Notes: generated by a model from the sequence alone, not told the origin. A stretch of DNA of 64,000 bases from Glycomyces tritici (GCF_030403505.1 NZ_JAUEMJ010000001.1:303844-367843); one strand, 5' to 3'; counted from the first letter of the stretch, positions 43,832 to 52,563 are shown. A program made the numbers and translations.

Positions 43832-45049
43832 GTGACCGCCACCCCGCTCGCCACCGCCAGTCCACCGGGACCGGCCGGCTCGATCACCAAGGCCGAGCGC
43901 TCCCTCGCGCCCGACATCGCCCGCGGCGGGATGCTGCTGTTCATCGCCCTCGCCAACGTCCCGAACCACATGTGGGGCATGGCCTCCGACAAGTACGGGC
44001 ACTACACCGGGCAGTCGGGCGCCGACCACTTCGCGCTGTTCATCGAGCAGCTCGTGATCGCCGAGCGCTCCCGGCCGATGTTCGCGATCCTCTACGGCTT
44101 CGGCATCGCCATCATGGCCTCGCGCATGTTCGCGCGCGGCATGGATGCCAAGGGCGTGCGCAAGATCCTGCGCCGCCGCTCCTGGTGGCTCATCGTCTTC
44201 GGGCTCCTGCACGCCATGTTCCTGTTCTTCGGCGACATCCTCGCCCCGTACGGCGCTGCCGGCCTGATCGCCCTGTTCTTCGTCCACCTCTCCGACAGGG
44301 CGCTCAAGCAGTGGCTCGTCGGGTCCTCGATCTACCTCGTCGTCATCGGACTCCCGATCCTCGGCTTCCTCTTCGGCGCCGGCAGCAGCAGCGGCGAAGG
44401 CGGCAACCCGCTGGCCTTCGACGGCGTCCCGCCGTACGTCGGGCAGATGATCACGGGCGCGACCATATCGCTCACCCTCAACGTCGTTAGCGTCCTGCTG
44501 GCCATGTTCATCCCGCTCATCGCCGCCGGCATGGTGCTCCAGCGCTCGGGCTGGATCGACCACCCCGCGGAGCATCTGCCGCAGCTCAAGACCGTCTTCA
44601 TCACCGGCATGATCGTGAACGTCCTCAGCTCGCTTCCCGTGGCGCTCACCGCGCTCGGCGCCTGGGAGCCCTCGAGCGGGCTCTTCATCGCCGCGTACTA
44701 CGTGACCCTGCTGGGCGGCATGTACGCCGGGCTCGGCTACATCTGCGGTTTCGCGCTCCTCGCCCACAAGCTGCGCGGCTACGGCCGCCGGGGCATTCCC
44801 GGGGCGCTCGCCGCCGTCGGGGAGCGGTCGCTCACCTGCTATCTGCTGCAGTCGATCATCATGGCGCCGCTGCTCCTCGTGTGGGGCTTCGGCCTCGGTG
44901 AGGACATCGGCTACCTGACGGCGTTCGGCGTCGCGTTCGGCACCTGGCTGGTCACCGTGGCCGTCGCGGTCGCACTCGACAAGGCCGGCAAGCGCGGCCC
45001 CTTCGAGGTCCTGCTGCGGCGCCTCACCTACGGCCCCAAGCGGGCCTAG
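43832..45049 (+). CDS. DUF418 (YeiB-like) integral membrane protein, copy 3
   Basis: A 405-residue membrane protein with the same layout as the preceding gene (ERSLAPDIARGGMLLFIALAN, RSRPMFAILYGFGIAIMASRMFARGMD, VGERSLTCYLLQS, end LLRRLTYGPKRA). It differs mainly in a Ser/Gly-rich loop in the centre (GAGSSSGEGGNP). GTG 43832 follows AAAAGGAG; an in-frame ATG at 43769 lacks support. It has its own promoter region and terminators on both sides. Function unknown. Confidence 0.87.
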   Translation: MTATPLATASPPGPAGSITKAERSLAPDIARGGMLLFIALANVPNHMWGMASDKYGHYTGQSGADHFALFIEQLVIAERSRPMFAILYGFGIAIMASRMFARGMDAKGVRKILRRRSWWLIVFGLLHAMFLFFGDILAPYGAAGLIALFFVHLSDRALKQWLVGSSIYLVVIGLPILGFLFGAGSSSGEGGNPLAFDGVPPYVGQMITGATISLTLNVVSVLLAMFIPLIAAGMVLQRSGWIDHPAEHLPQLKTVFITGMIVNVLSSLPVALTALGAWEPSSGLFIAAYYVTLLGGMYAGLGYICGFALLAHKLRGYGRRGIPGALAAVGERSLTCYLLQSIIMAPLLLVWGFGLGEDIGYLTAFGVAFGTWLVTVAVAVALDKAGKRGPFEVLLRRLTYGPKRA

Positions 45050-45058
45050 ACCACCGGA

Positions 45059-45090
45059 CACCCCCGTGTCGGATGCCTGACGCGGGGGTG
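45059..45090. terminator. Hairpin terminator
   Basis: A 12-bp stem with one T-G wobble (45059-45070 with 45079-45090) and 8-nt loop, 9 nt after the third DUF418 gene. Confidence 0.8.
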
Positions 45091-45111
45091 CTCGCGTACC
45101 CGGCGCCGTGC

Positions 45112-45117
45112 CACAAT
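45112..45117 (+). promoter_or_regulatory. Possible leaderless -10 element (CACAAT)
   Basis: CACAAT ends 6 nt before GTG 45124, which has no ribosome-binding site. Confidence 0.35.
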
Positions 45118-45123
45118 ACGCCA

Positions 45124-45663
45124 GTGCAAGTGAGACAGACTCCGTTCCGACTGCTGCGGGCCGCCGTGTTCGCCGCCGTCTCGGCGTCCGCCTCACTCCT
45201 GCTGCACCTGTGGAGCGGCGGGCACGCGCCCGGACCGCTCCAGTTCGCCGCCGCCGTCGCCCTGCTCTTCGCCGCCGCCTACGGCATCGGCGGACGCCAG
45301 CGCGGCTTTCTCGTCCTCGCGCCCCTGTGCCTCGCAGCGCAGTACGGCCTGCACGAGTTCTTCGAGCTCGGTGCGGTCGCCGCCACGGGCCACGCGCACG
45401 GCGCGGGCCTGAGCATGTGGCTGGTGCACGTCGCGGCGGCGCTGGCGCAGGCGTCGTGGCTGGCGCGCGGCGAGGCCGCGTTCGCGAGGCTGCTCGACGC
45501 GCTGACATTGTTCCTGGCGCGGGTGATCCGGGTGTTCGGCGCGGGCCTGCTCGTGGTCATCCGGCCGCGCCGGTTCGTGCTGCGGACGCAGACGCCGCGC
45601 CCGGTGCCGGCGGTGTGCACGCAGATCTCCCACCGCGGTCCACCGCGGTTCGCTTTCTCCTGA
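45124..45663 (+). CDS. Small polytopic membrane protein upstream of the PepSY-DyP fusion
   Basis: A 179-residue protein with about four transmembrane helices (roughly 8-27, 36-52, 58-76 and 96-114) and a basic C-terminal tail ending PRFAFS. A GHAHGAG stretch just before the fourth helix could contact a metal. From memory, similar four-helix proteins occur in actinobacterial copper or heme-peroxidase gene clusters, but I cannot name a family. GTG 45124 is the likely start (GTG 45130 is a close alternative). It is 84 nt upstream of the fusion gene, with which it probably forms an operon. Confidence 0.6.
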   Translation: MQVRQTPFRLLRAAVFAAVSASASLLLHLWSGGHAPGPLQFAAAVALLFAAAYGIGGRQRGFLVLAPLCLAAQYGLHEFFELGAVAATGHAHGAGLSMWLVHVAAALAQASWLARGEAAFARLLDALTLFLARVIRVFGAGLLVVIRPRRFVLRTQTPRPVPAVCTQISHRGPPRFAFS

Positions 45664-45747
45664 GTCCTTTTGTCCCCCAGCGTCTTTCGGCGCTGACTCC
45701 TGCCCGGAACCCCCACGTGTCCCCGGGCTGCTCAGAAAGCGAACATC

Positions 45748-48480
45748 ATGCCAGACCGACCCGATATTTCGGCTGCCCTGAGGCGGCTGCTGCTGCGGCT
45801 CCATTTCTACGCCGGGCTGCTCATCGCCCCGTTCCTGCTGGTCGCTGCGGTGACCGGCCTGACCTACGCCTTGTCCTACGCCGTGGAGGACGTGCTCTAC
45901 CGGGATCTGCGGACCGTCGAGCCCGGCGGGGAGCACCTGAGCCTCGTCGACCAGGTCGACGCCGTCACGGCGGCGCATCCGGACTGGGCCGTGACGGCGG
46001 TGCGGCCCGCCGCCGAGGAGGACGCCGCCACGGTCGTCGTCGTCGATGACGGGGTGGTCCGCGAATCCGGTGCGTCCGCCGTGGTCTACGTCAACCCTTA
46101 CACCGGTGCGGTGCTCGGCGATTCGACCTCGTACGGGTCCTCGCAGGCCGGGCCGATGCGCGAGTGGGTCTCGACGCTGCACCGGAGCCTGCACCTCGGT
46201 GAGCCGGGGCGCCTCTACAGTGAACTCGCGGCCAGCTGGCTGTGGGTCGTCGCGCTCGGCGGGCTGGTGCTCTGGATCGCCCGCAAGCGCCGTTCGGGCG
46301 CGGCCCGCGGGCCGCGCGACTCGAGTCCGTCTTCGGGTCGCAAGCCGCGCCGGGCGGGCGGCTTCTGGCGGCCGAAGCCGAGCGGCTCGGGCCGGTCGCG
46401 GACGCTCGCGTGGCACGGCCCGGTCGGGCTGTGGCTGGTCGCGGTCCTCGTGTTCCTGTCGGTCACCGGCGTGACCTGGTCGCGGTATGCGGGCGAGCAC
46501 GTCACCGAGCTGCGGGCGGCGTTGAGCTGGACCACTCCGGCGCTGGAGGCGGATTCGGGAGCGAGCGGCGGCGACCATGCGGCGCACGACCACTCGGGTG
46601 CCGCCGGCGCCTCGCCGTTCGCGGTGGCCCTGCTCGACGCGGTGTACCGGGCCGCGCTCGACGCCGGTGCGAGCGACCCGCTGCAGATCACGCTGCCGAG
46701 CGGTTCCAGCAGCCAGTACCTGGTCAACGAGCAGCAGCGGTCGATCCCGCTGGGGCAGGACCAGTTCATCGTCGACACCGGCTCCGGCGCCCCCGAGGTG
46801 ACCGAGGAGCTGCGGTTCGCGGACTGGCCGGTCATGGCGCAGGCGACGAACGTGCTCATCGCCGCGCACATGGGCCTGCTGTTCGGCCTGGCGAACCAGC
46901 TGATCCTCGCCGCTGCGATGCTCGCGCTCGTGCTCATGATCGTCTGGGGCTACCGGATGTGGTGGCAGCGCCGCCCCAAGGACAGGCTCGTCGGGCGCCC
47001 GTATCCGCGCGGGGGTCTGCGCGGGCTGCCGTGGTGGACGGTCGCCGTGATCGCGGCGGTCGCGGCCGGGGTGGGCTGGTTCTTCCCGCTGCTGGGGATC
47101 TCGCTGGCGGTGTTCGTCGTCGTCGACGTCCTGCTCGGGCTGTACCAGCGGTTCCGCAAGCCGCCCAAGGTGAACGGGGACGGCGAGGTGCAGGTCTCGC
47201 GGCGTGCGGCGCTGGCGGGGGCGACGCTTTCGGCGGCGGTGGGCGCGGGCGTCGCCATGGCGGTCGCCTCCTCTCAGGACGGCGGCGGCGGGGCCGCGGC
47301 CGAGGAGCCGGGCGTGGAGCCGTTCTTCGGCGACCGGCAGGGCGGCATCGAGACGCCTGCGCAGCGGCATGCGCTGTTCGCATCGTTCACCTTGTCCGAC
47401 AAGGCGTTGACCGGCGAAGCGTTCGACACCGCGATGGTCGCGGCGAATCTGCGGGCGCTCCTGGAGGACTGGTCGGCGGTCGCGGCGGCGCTGGCCGCCG
47501 GTGAGGCGCCGCCGAAGGCGCGGATCGACGGTGACGACCAGTTCGACGCCGAGGCGGTCGCGGCGGGCCTGGACCCCGCGCGGCTCACGGTCACGTTCGG
47601 GATCGGCCCGGGCGTGTTCGCCAAGACCGGACTGGAGGCCGTGCGGCCCTCGAAGCTGGCCGAGCTGCCCGAGTTCGACGGCGACAAGCTGAACCCGGCC
47701 TGGTCGGGCGGCGACCTGCTGCTGCAGATCTGCGCCGACGACCGGCAGGTGGTGAGCAACGCGTTCCTGGAGCTGCGCAAGCGGGCGGTCGGCTACGGGA
47801 CCCTCGGCTGGGTGCAGCAGGGGTTCTCGTCGCCGCCGGCCGGGGGCGGGACGCCGCGGAACCTCATGGGGTTCAAGGACGGCAGCGCGAACCCGAAGGT
47901 CGGGTCCGAGGTCTTCGACGCGCGCGTGTGGGCGGTCGACTCGGAGCCGTCGTGGTTCGAGGGCGGCACTTACCTGGTGTTCCGCAAGATCCGGATGCGG
48001 CTGCCGGACTGGTCGATGCTCACCGCGGAGGACCAGAACCTCACCTTCGGGCGCGACCGCGACTCAGGGGTGCCGTTGAGCGGCGGCGGCGAGTTCGACC
48101 ACCCGGACTTCACGGCGCTCGACCGTTCGGGGCTGCCCGCGGTTCCCGCCGACTCGCACGTCGCGGTCGTCCACGACGCGCCGATGGTGCGCCGCGGATA
48201 CAACTACGACTACGGGTTCCTGACGCAGGGGGACGTGAGCTCCGACGCCGCCGAGGACGGGCACCTCGACGGGCACATGCACGCCGAGCACCCGTACGAC
48301 GCGGGGCTGCTGTTCGTGTCGTTCCAGGCCGATCCGCAGGCGTTCATCGACGCGCAGGAGAAGATGGCGGCCTCGGACCGGTTGAGCGAGTTCATCACCG
48401 CCGAAGGCAGCGGCGTCTTCGTGCTCCCGCCGGGCGCGCCCGAGGGCGGCTTCGTCGGCCAGGGGCTGTTCGAGTCCTGA
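45748..48480 (+). CDS. PepSY-type transmembrane module fused to a DyP/EfeB heme peroxidase
   Basis: A 910-residue single open frame. Residues 1-470 are a PepSY-associated membrane protein (FoxB/PiuB-like): helices at about 18-46, 161-178, 224-244, 368-402 and 428-466, with His at 145/149 (LHRSLH), 223 and 374 suited to heme binding, a PepSY-like external segment, and a His-rich loop (GGDHAAHDHSG, 275-285). Residues 481-910 match a whole EfeB-type DyP peroxidase: twin-arginine segment VSRRAALAGA at 483-492, PFFGDRQGGIETPAQ, catalytic Asp in GFKDG (708-712), probable heme His804 in DSHV and Arg in RRGYNYDYG, then a His-rich insert (GHLDGHMHAEH). EfeB proteins are normally separate Tat substrates. 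The likely role is in heme or iron handling at the membrane, with electrons passed between the two heme modules; this is inference. GTG 47188 could also start the DyP part alone. Confidence 0.85.
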   Translation: MPDRPDISAALRRLLLRLHFYAGLLIAPFLLVAAVTGLTYALSYAVEDVLYRDLRTVEPGGEHLSLVDQVDAVTAAHPDWAVTAVRPAAEEDAATVVVVDDGVVRESGASAVVYVNPYTGAVLGDSTSYGSSQAGPMREWVSTLHRSLHLGEPGRLYSELAASWLWVVALGGLVLWIARKRRSGAARGPRDSSPSSGRKPRRAGGFWRPKPSGSGRSRTLAWHGPVGLWLVAVLVFLSVTGVTWSRYAGEHVTELRAALSWTTPALEADSGASGGDHAAHDHSGAAGASPFAVALLDAVYRAALDAGASDPLQITLPSGSSSQYLVNEQQRSIPLGQDQFIVDTGSGAPEVTEELRFADWPVMAQATNVLIAAHMGLLFGLANQLILAAAMLALVLMIVWGYRMWWQRRPKDRLVGRPYPRGGLRGLPWWTVAVIAAVAAGVGWFFPLLGISLAVFVVVDVLLGLYQRFRKPPKVNGDGEVQVSRRAALAGATLSAAVGAGVAMAVASSQDGGGGAAAEEPGVEPFFGDRQGGIETPAQRHALFASFTLSDKALTGEAFDTAMVAANLRALLEDWSAVAAALAAGEAPPKARIDGDDQFDAEAVAAGLDPARLTVTFGIGPGVFAKTGLEAVRPSKLAELPEFDGDKLNPAWSGGDLLLQICADDRQVVSNAFLELRKRAVGYGTLGWVQQGFSSPPAGGGTPRNLMGFKDGSANPKVGSEVFDARVWAVDSEPSWFEGGTYLVFRKIRMRLPDWSMLTAEDQNLTFGRDRDSGVPLSGGGEFDHPDFTALDRSGLPAVPADSHVAVVHDAPMVRRGYNYDYGFLTQGDVSSDAAEDGHLDGHMHAEHPYDAGLLFVSFQADPQAFIDAQEKMAASDRLSEFITAEGSGVFVLPPGAPEGGFVGQGLFES

Positions 48481-48494
48481 AGATGATGGTGGCG

Positions 48495-48524
48495 GTGCGG
48501 GCCGTCCGCGAGGGCGGCCCGCAC
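48495..48524. terminator. Terminator between the fusion gene and asnB
   Basis: Ten perfect outer pairs (48495-48504 with 48515-48524) extended by three inner pairs to a GCGA loop; 14 nt after the fusion stop, facing the convergent asnB. Confidence 0.85.
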
Positions 48525-48531
48525 TTCGGCA

Positions 48532-50457
48532 TCACACGGCCGGCGCGAGGCCCGGGGCGCCGGTCGCGGACCGGCGCGGCGCGCGGACCCGGTCCCAGCC
48601 GAGCGGCGGCCGGTCGAGCTGGGCGTACCAGAGGCAGAAGACCATGACCGCCCAGACCTTGCGGGCGTTGTCGGCCTCCCCGGCGCGGTGCGCGCGCAGC
48701 AGGCCGCGCGCGTAGTCGAGGTTGAGCAGGTGCCCGCAGCCGCTCGCGGCCATCACGTGGTCGGCCCACTCGAACATGGGCCCGGCCAGCCACTGCCGGT
48801 GCGGGGTCGGGAAGCCGAGCTTCGGCCGCTCGACGATGGCGGGCGGCACGAGGCTCCCGACGGCCCGGCGCAGCGCGGTCTTGGTCTGGCGGCCCTGCAG
48901 CCGGTGCTCGACGGGGATCCGCGAGGCGGCCTCCCACACGACGCGGTCGAGGAACGGCACCCGCAGCTCCAGGCTGTGCGCCATGGACATCCGGTCCGCC
49001 TTGACGAGGATGTCGCCCTTCATCCAGGTGCGCAGGTCCAGGTGCTGCATGCGCGTGGTCGGGTCGAGGTGCGCCGACTCGTCCCAGACCGGGTCGGTGA
49101 CGGCGCGGTGCGGCGGGCCCTCGCGGCGCAGGAGCCGCCGTTTGTCGTCGCCGGTGAAGATCTTCGCGTTGCCGACGAACCGCTCGCGCAGTTCGGCGGT
49201 GCCGCGCTCGAGGAAGCTCTTGCCTTTGACGCCTTCGGGGAGGGCCGCAGAGGCCTTGCGCAGCAGGCCCTTCGCGGGGTCGGGCAGGGCTTCGAGGCGT
49301 TTGAGCGAATGCGGTTCGCGGTAGATCGTGTAGCCGCCGAAGAGCTCGTCGGCGCCTTCGCCGCCGAGCGCGACGGTGACGTGCTCGGCGGCCTGCTTCG
49401 CCACGAAGTAGAGCGGGACCAGGGCCGGGTCGGCGACAGGGTCGTCCAGGTGCCACACGATCTTCGGCAGTTCGGCGATGACGTCCTCGACCGAGACGGG
49501 CGCGGGGATCGAGCGCACCCCGAGGGCCGCGGCGGAGGCGGCGGCGACCGGCAGCTCGTCGTACAGGCCCGGGTCGGTGAACTGCGCGGTGAACGTCAGG
49601 AGCCCGGGGTTGACCTCGCGGGCCAGGGCGACGACGGCGGTCGAGTCGATGCCGCTGGACAGGAGCGCACCGACCGGCACGTCCGAGCGCATGTGGATCC
49701 GCACCGAATCACGCAGGGCCGCAAGGATCTCGGTGTGGAGGCGGTCGGCGTCGGCCACGGGCTTCGGCCGGAACATCGGCTGGAAGTACCGCTGCGGGCG
49801 CGGCGCGGCGCCGGGCCGGAACATCGCGAAGTGCCCGGCTTCGAGGCGGTGGACGTGCCGGTGGAGGGTGGCGGGCTCGGGCGCGTACTGGAAGGTCGCG
49901 TAGTGGGCGACCTGGTCGGGGTCGACCAGGTCGGGGTGGGAGAGACCGGGGAGGGCCTTCTTCTCGCTGGCGAGCCAGGTGGCGCCGTCCCACTGCGTCC
50001 AGTAGAGGGGTTTGATCCCGAAGGGGTCGCGGGCGGCGAAGAGCAGGTCCGCGACGCGGTCGTGGATCACGAACGCGAACATGCCGCGGAGGCGGTGGAC
50101 GAGATCGGGTCCCCAGTGCCGGTAGCCGGCGAGCAGGACCTCGGTGTCGCCGCGGGTGGTGAACACCTCGCCGTGGACGCGCACGAGTTCGTCGCGCAGT
50201 TCGAGGAAGTTGTAGACCTCGCCGTTGAAGACGATCGCGTAGCGGTCGGGATCGGCGCCGTCTCCGCGGCGCATCGGCTGGTGGGAGCCTTCGACGTCGA
50301 TCACCGCGAGCCGTTTGAAGCCCATGAGGACCTGGTCGCCCGCGGCGAGGACGGCGGTCTCGTCGGGGCCGCGGTGGCCCAGGCTCGCCAGGGCCGCGGC
50401 GAACCGGTCGCCTTCGGGATCGGTGCGCACTCCGGCGCGGACTGCGAAGCCGCACAT
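48532..50457 (-). CDS. asnB: Glutamine-hydrolysing asparagine synthetase
   Basis: A 641-residue two-domain enzyme. Cys2 of MCGFAV is the glutaminase nucleophile of the N-terminal Ntn domain (RGPDE, FNGEVYN and GDTEV motifs). The synthetase domain has the PP-loop LLSSGIDSTAV near 260-270 and ALGGEGADELFGGY. It makes Asn from Asp, ATP and Gln in the cytoplasm. ATG 50457 follows GGAGG. Length fits actinobacterial AsnB. Lasso-peptide or other amide-forming relatives share this fold, but no precursor or partner gene is nearby, so the housekeeping role is preferred. Confidence 0.93.
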   Translation of the reverse strand: MCGFAVRAGVRTDPEGDRFAAALASLGHRGPDETAVLAAGDQVLMGFKRLAVIDVEGSHQPMRRGDGADPDRYAIVFNGEVYNFLELRDELVRVHGEVFTTRGDTEVLLAGYRHWGPDLVHRLRGMFAFVIHDRVADLLFAARDPFGIKPLYWTQWDGATWLASEKKALPGLSHPDLVDPDQVAHYATFQYAPEPATLHRHVHRLEAGHFAMFRPGAAPRPQRYFQPMFRPKPVADADRLHTEILAALRDSVRIHMRSDVPVGALLSSGIDSTAVVALAREVNPGLLTFTAQFTDPGLYDELPVAAASAAALGVRSIPAPVSVEDVIAELPKIVWHLDDPVADPALVPLYFVAKQAAEHVTVALGGEGADELFGGYTIYREPHSLKRLEALPDPAKGLLRKASAALPEGVKGKSFLERGTAELRERFVGNAKIFTGDDKRRLLRREGPPHRAVTDPVWDESAHLDPTTRMQHLDLRTWMKGDILVKADRMSMAHSLELRVPFLDRVVWEAASRIPVEHRLQGRQTKTALRRAVGSLVPPAIVERPKLGFPTPHRQWLAGPMFEWADHVMAASGCGHLLNLDYARGLLRAHRAGEADNARKVWAVMVFCLWYAQLDRPPLGWDRVRAPRRSATGAPGLAPAV

Positions 50458-50593
50458 GGTGCCTCCAGTTCGGGGGGTCGGGTGGACTTCCAGCCTCGTC
50501 CGCCGCGGGGGCGTCCGCCTCCGGCGAAGTGCCGGAACCGCCCCGGTGAAGGTCCCTCCGCGAAACCGTCCGATGGACTCGTCCGGATGCAGC

Positions 50594-50668
50594 CGAAGGT
50601 CTGCAATGCACCCGCCGCAGGTCGGGCGCGTCTCTCCGCCATGTGGAGGGGATCGCACCCGACCTTCG
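50594..50668 (+). promoter_or_regulatory. Two mutually exclusive hairpins upstream of a response-regulator gene
   Basis: AGGTCGGGCGCG (50619-50630) pairs with 50654-50665 (11 of 12), with a further 6-bp stem inside. Alternatively CGAAGGTC (50594-50601) pairs perfectly with GACCTTCG (50661-50668), which uses the same 3' strand. The structure ends 63 nt before GTG 50732. It could be a leader switch or overlapping protein sites. Confidence 0.4.
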
Positions 50669-50731
50669 ACGGGTTGCCGGCCTTGTGGATGATGAGGACT
50701 CACATAACGAATAGGCCACCGGGAGGCGCAC

Positions 50732-51385
50732 GTGATCCGAGTGCTGATCGTCGACGACGAAGCGCTGATCCGATCGGGGTTCACCCACATCCTCAGCGCC
50801 GCAGCAGACATCGAGGTCGTCGGCGCCGTGTCAGGGGCCGACGCCCTGGACCAGGTGCTGGCGCTGCGGCCGGATGTCATGCTCCTCGACATCCGGATGC
50901 CGGACATGGACGGCCTCACGATCCTCAAACGGCTGCGGGAGCTGTCGCATCCGCCGGTCACCGCCGCGCTGACCACCTTCGACACCGACGAGTACGTGTA
51001 CGAGGCGCTGCGGCTCGGCGCGGCGGGCTTCCTCCTCAAGGACACCGAGCCCGAGCACCTGGCCTACCAGGTGCGGGCACTGGCGACCGAGGGCGCGGTG
51101 CTCTCGGCGAAGGTCACGCGCGCCGTCGTCGCCGGGTACCTGGACCGGTCGGCCGGGTCGAAGCCGAACCCGCGGATCGAGCGGCTCACCGAACGGGAGC
51201 GCGAGATCCTGCTGCTCCTCGCCGAGGGGAAGTCGAACGGCGAGATCTCCGCAGAGCTGTTCCTGGGCCTGGGCACCGTCAAGGACCACGTCAGCTCGAT
51301 CCTCACGAAACTGCAGGTCGCCAACCGGGTGCAGGCGGCGCTGACGGCCCACGACGCCGGCCTGCTCAAGGACACCGACCGGTGA
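50732..51385 (+). CDS. NarL/LuxR-type response regulator
   Basis: A 217-residue regulator. The receiver domain (about 1-120) has the acidic pair DDE, the phospho-Asp in MLLDIRMPDMDG and Lys in LLKDTEPE. The C-terminal LuxR HTH (about 150-210) has LTEREREILLLLAEGKSNGEISAELFLGLGTVKDHVSSI. Its stop overlaps the start of the kinase gene (GTGA), so the two form a two-component pair. Start GTG 50732 is preceded by GGGAGG. Target genes are unknown; asnB is divergent and could be one. Confidence 0.93.
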   Translation: MIRVLIVDDEALIRSGFTHILSAAADIEVVGAVSGADALDQVLALRPDVMLLDIRMPDMDGLTILKRLRELSHPPVTAALTTFDTDEYVYEALRLGAAGFLLKDTEPEHLAYQVRALATEGAVLSAKVTRAVVAGYLDRSAGSKPNPRIERLTEREREILLLLAEGKSNGEISAELFLGLGTVKDHVSSILTKLQVANRVQAALTAHDAGLLKDTDR

Positions 51386-52563
51386 CGAGGCTCGGCCTGC
51401 CCGAGCGCCTCCCCCAGTGGGCGTGGGACACGGCCATCTTGGGCGTCGCGATCGCCCACCTGGCGTTCGTCATCAACCTCTCCAACCAGCCGGTCGCGAC
51501 GCTCGCGTGCGTCGGGGTCCTGGCCCTGGTGGTGCGCAGGCGGTGGCCGTTCGCGGTGTTCCTGGTGACGCTGCCGGCGGCGTTCCTCGTGTTCGAGAAG
51601 GTCGCGTCGATGATCGCGCTGTACACGATCTCCCGCCAGTCCCGCCGCCCCTGGCTGCCGCTCACCGCGACGGCGATGCTCGCGTGCTGCTTCGTCCTCC
51701 AGGGCAGCCAGGTCTTCGACCTGCTCTTCGGTCCGGCGCGGACCACGCCGTTCACGGCGGCCCTGAAGGCGCTGCCCGGGTTCCTCACCCCGTACGAGTC
51801 GTATCTGCGCTCGGCCCTGTACTACACGGCGATGGCGGCGGTGCCCGCGATCCTCGGCTACAGCCAGCGGGCCCGGCAGTCCATGGCCGACCGGCTCGCC
51901 GAGATCCAGGAGGCGCGCGAGCACGAGCAGCTGCTGCTCACCCAGCAGGCGCTGGCGGCCGAGCGGGCCCAGCTGGCCCGGGAGATGCACGACGTGGTCT
52001 CCCACCAGGTCAGCCTGATCGCGGTGCAGGCCGGGGCGTTGCAGGTGCTGTCCGCGGACGAGGAGGGGCGCCGGATCGCCTCGACGATCCGGCGCCTCAG
52101 CGTCACGACCCTGGAGGAGCTGCGGCACATGGTGCAGGTGCTGCGGGTCTCGGGGAGCCGGGCGACGGAGCTGACCCCGCAGCCGACCCTCGAGGAGCTG
52201 GGCGCGCTCGTCGCGGGCTCCGGGATCGAGGTGGAGCTGCACGTCGAGCGGATCGCCGGCCTCGACCCGGCCGGGCAGCGCGCGGTCTACCGGACCGTTC
52301 AGGAAGCGCTCACGAACGCCCGCAAGCACGCCCCGGGGGCGGCGGTGGCGGTGTCGGTGGTGAACTCCGGTGACGGCGCGGAGGTGAGCGTCGTGAACGC
52401 GCCCGGGGCGCGGCCGGTGCTGGAGCTGCCGGGATCGCGGCACGGGCTGCTGGGGCTGCGGCAGCGCGCCGAACTGCTCGGCGGACGCCTCGATGCGGGA
52501 CCGACGCCCGAAGGCGGCTGGGCGGTGCGCGTGTGGGTGCCGCGGGTGTCCGCGAGCCGCTGA
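51382..52563 (+). CDS. NarL-type sensor histidine kinase (HisKA_3)
   Basis: A 393-residue membrane kinase. About four to five N-terminal transmembrane helices (residues 10-165) lack a sizeable external domain, then a coiled coil leads to the HisKA_3 dimerisation helix with the phospho-His in AREMHDVVSHQ. A HATPase domain with QEALTNARKHAPG and GLLGLRQRAELLGG follows. It probably senses membrane or envelope state and phosphorylates the preceding regulator. Only 4 nt separate its stop from the convergent purC stop. Confidence 0.93.
   Translation: MTRLGLPERLPQWAWDTAILGVAIAHLAFVINLSNQPVATLACVGVLALVVRRRWPFAVFLVTLPAAFLVFEKVASMIALYTISRQSRRPWLPLTATAMLACCFVLQGSQVFDLLFGPARTTPFTAALKALPGFLTPYESYLRSALYYTAMAAVPAILGYSQRARQSMADRLAEIQEAREHEQLLLTQQALAAERAQLAREMHDVVSHQVSLIAVQAGALQVLSADEEGRRIASTIRRLSVTTLEELRHMVQVLRVSGSRATELTPQPTLEELGALVAGSGIEVELHVERIAGLDPAGQRAVYRTVQEALTNARKHAPGAAVAVSVVNSGDGAEVSVVNAPGARPVLELPGSRHGLLGLRQRAELLGGRLDAGPTPEGGWAVRVWVPRVSASR

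Noticed and set aside
48532..50457. Lasso-peptide cyclase or other natural-product amide synthetase
   Set aside because: Full-length AsnB with intact glutaminase Cys2 and no precursor peptide, protease or RRE gene next to it.
48688..51381. Very long plus-strand frame running opposite asnB into the kinase frame
   Set aside because: It is the GC-bias shadow of asnB; composition is Gly/Arg/Ala-rich without motifs, and the real kinase starts at 51382.
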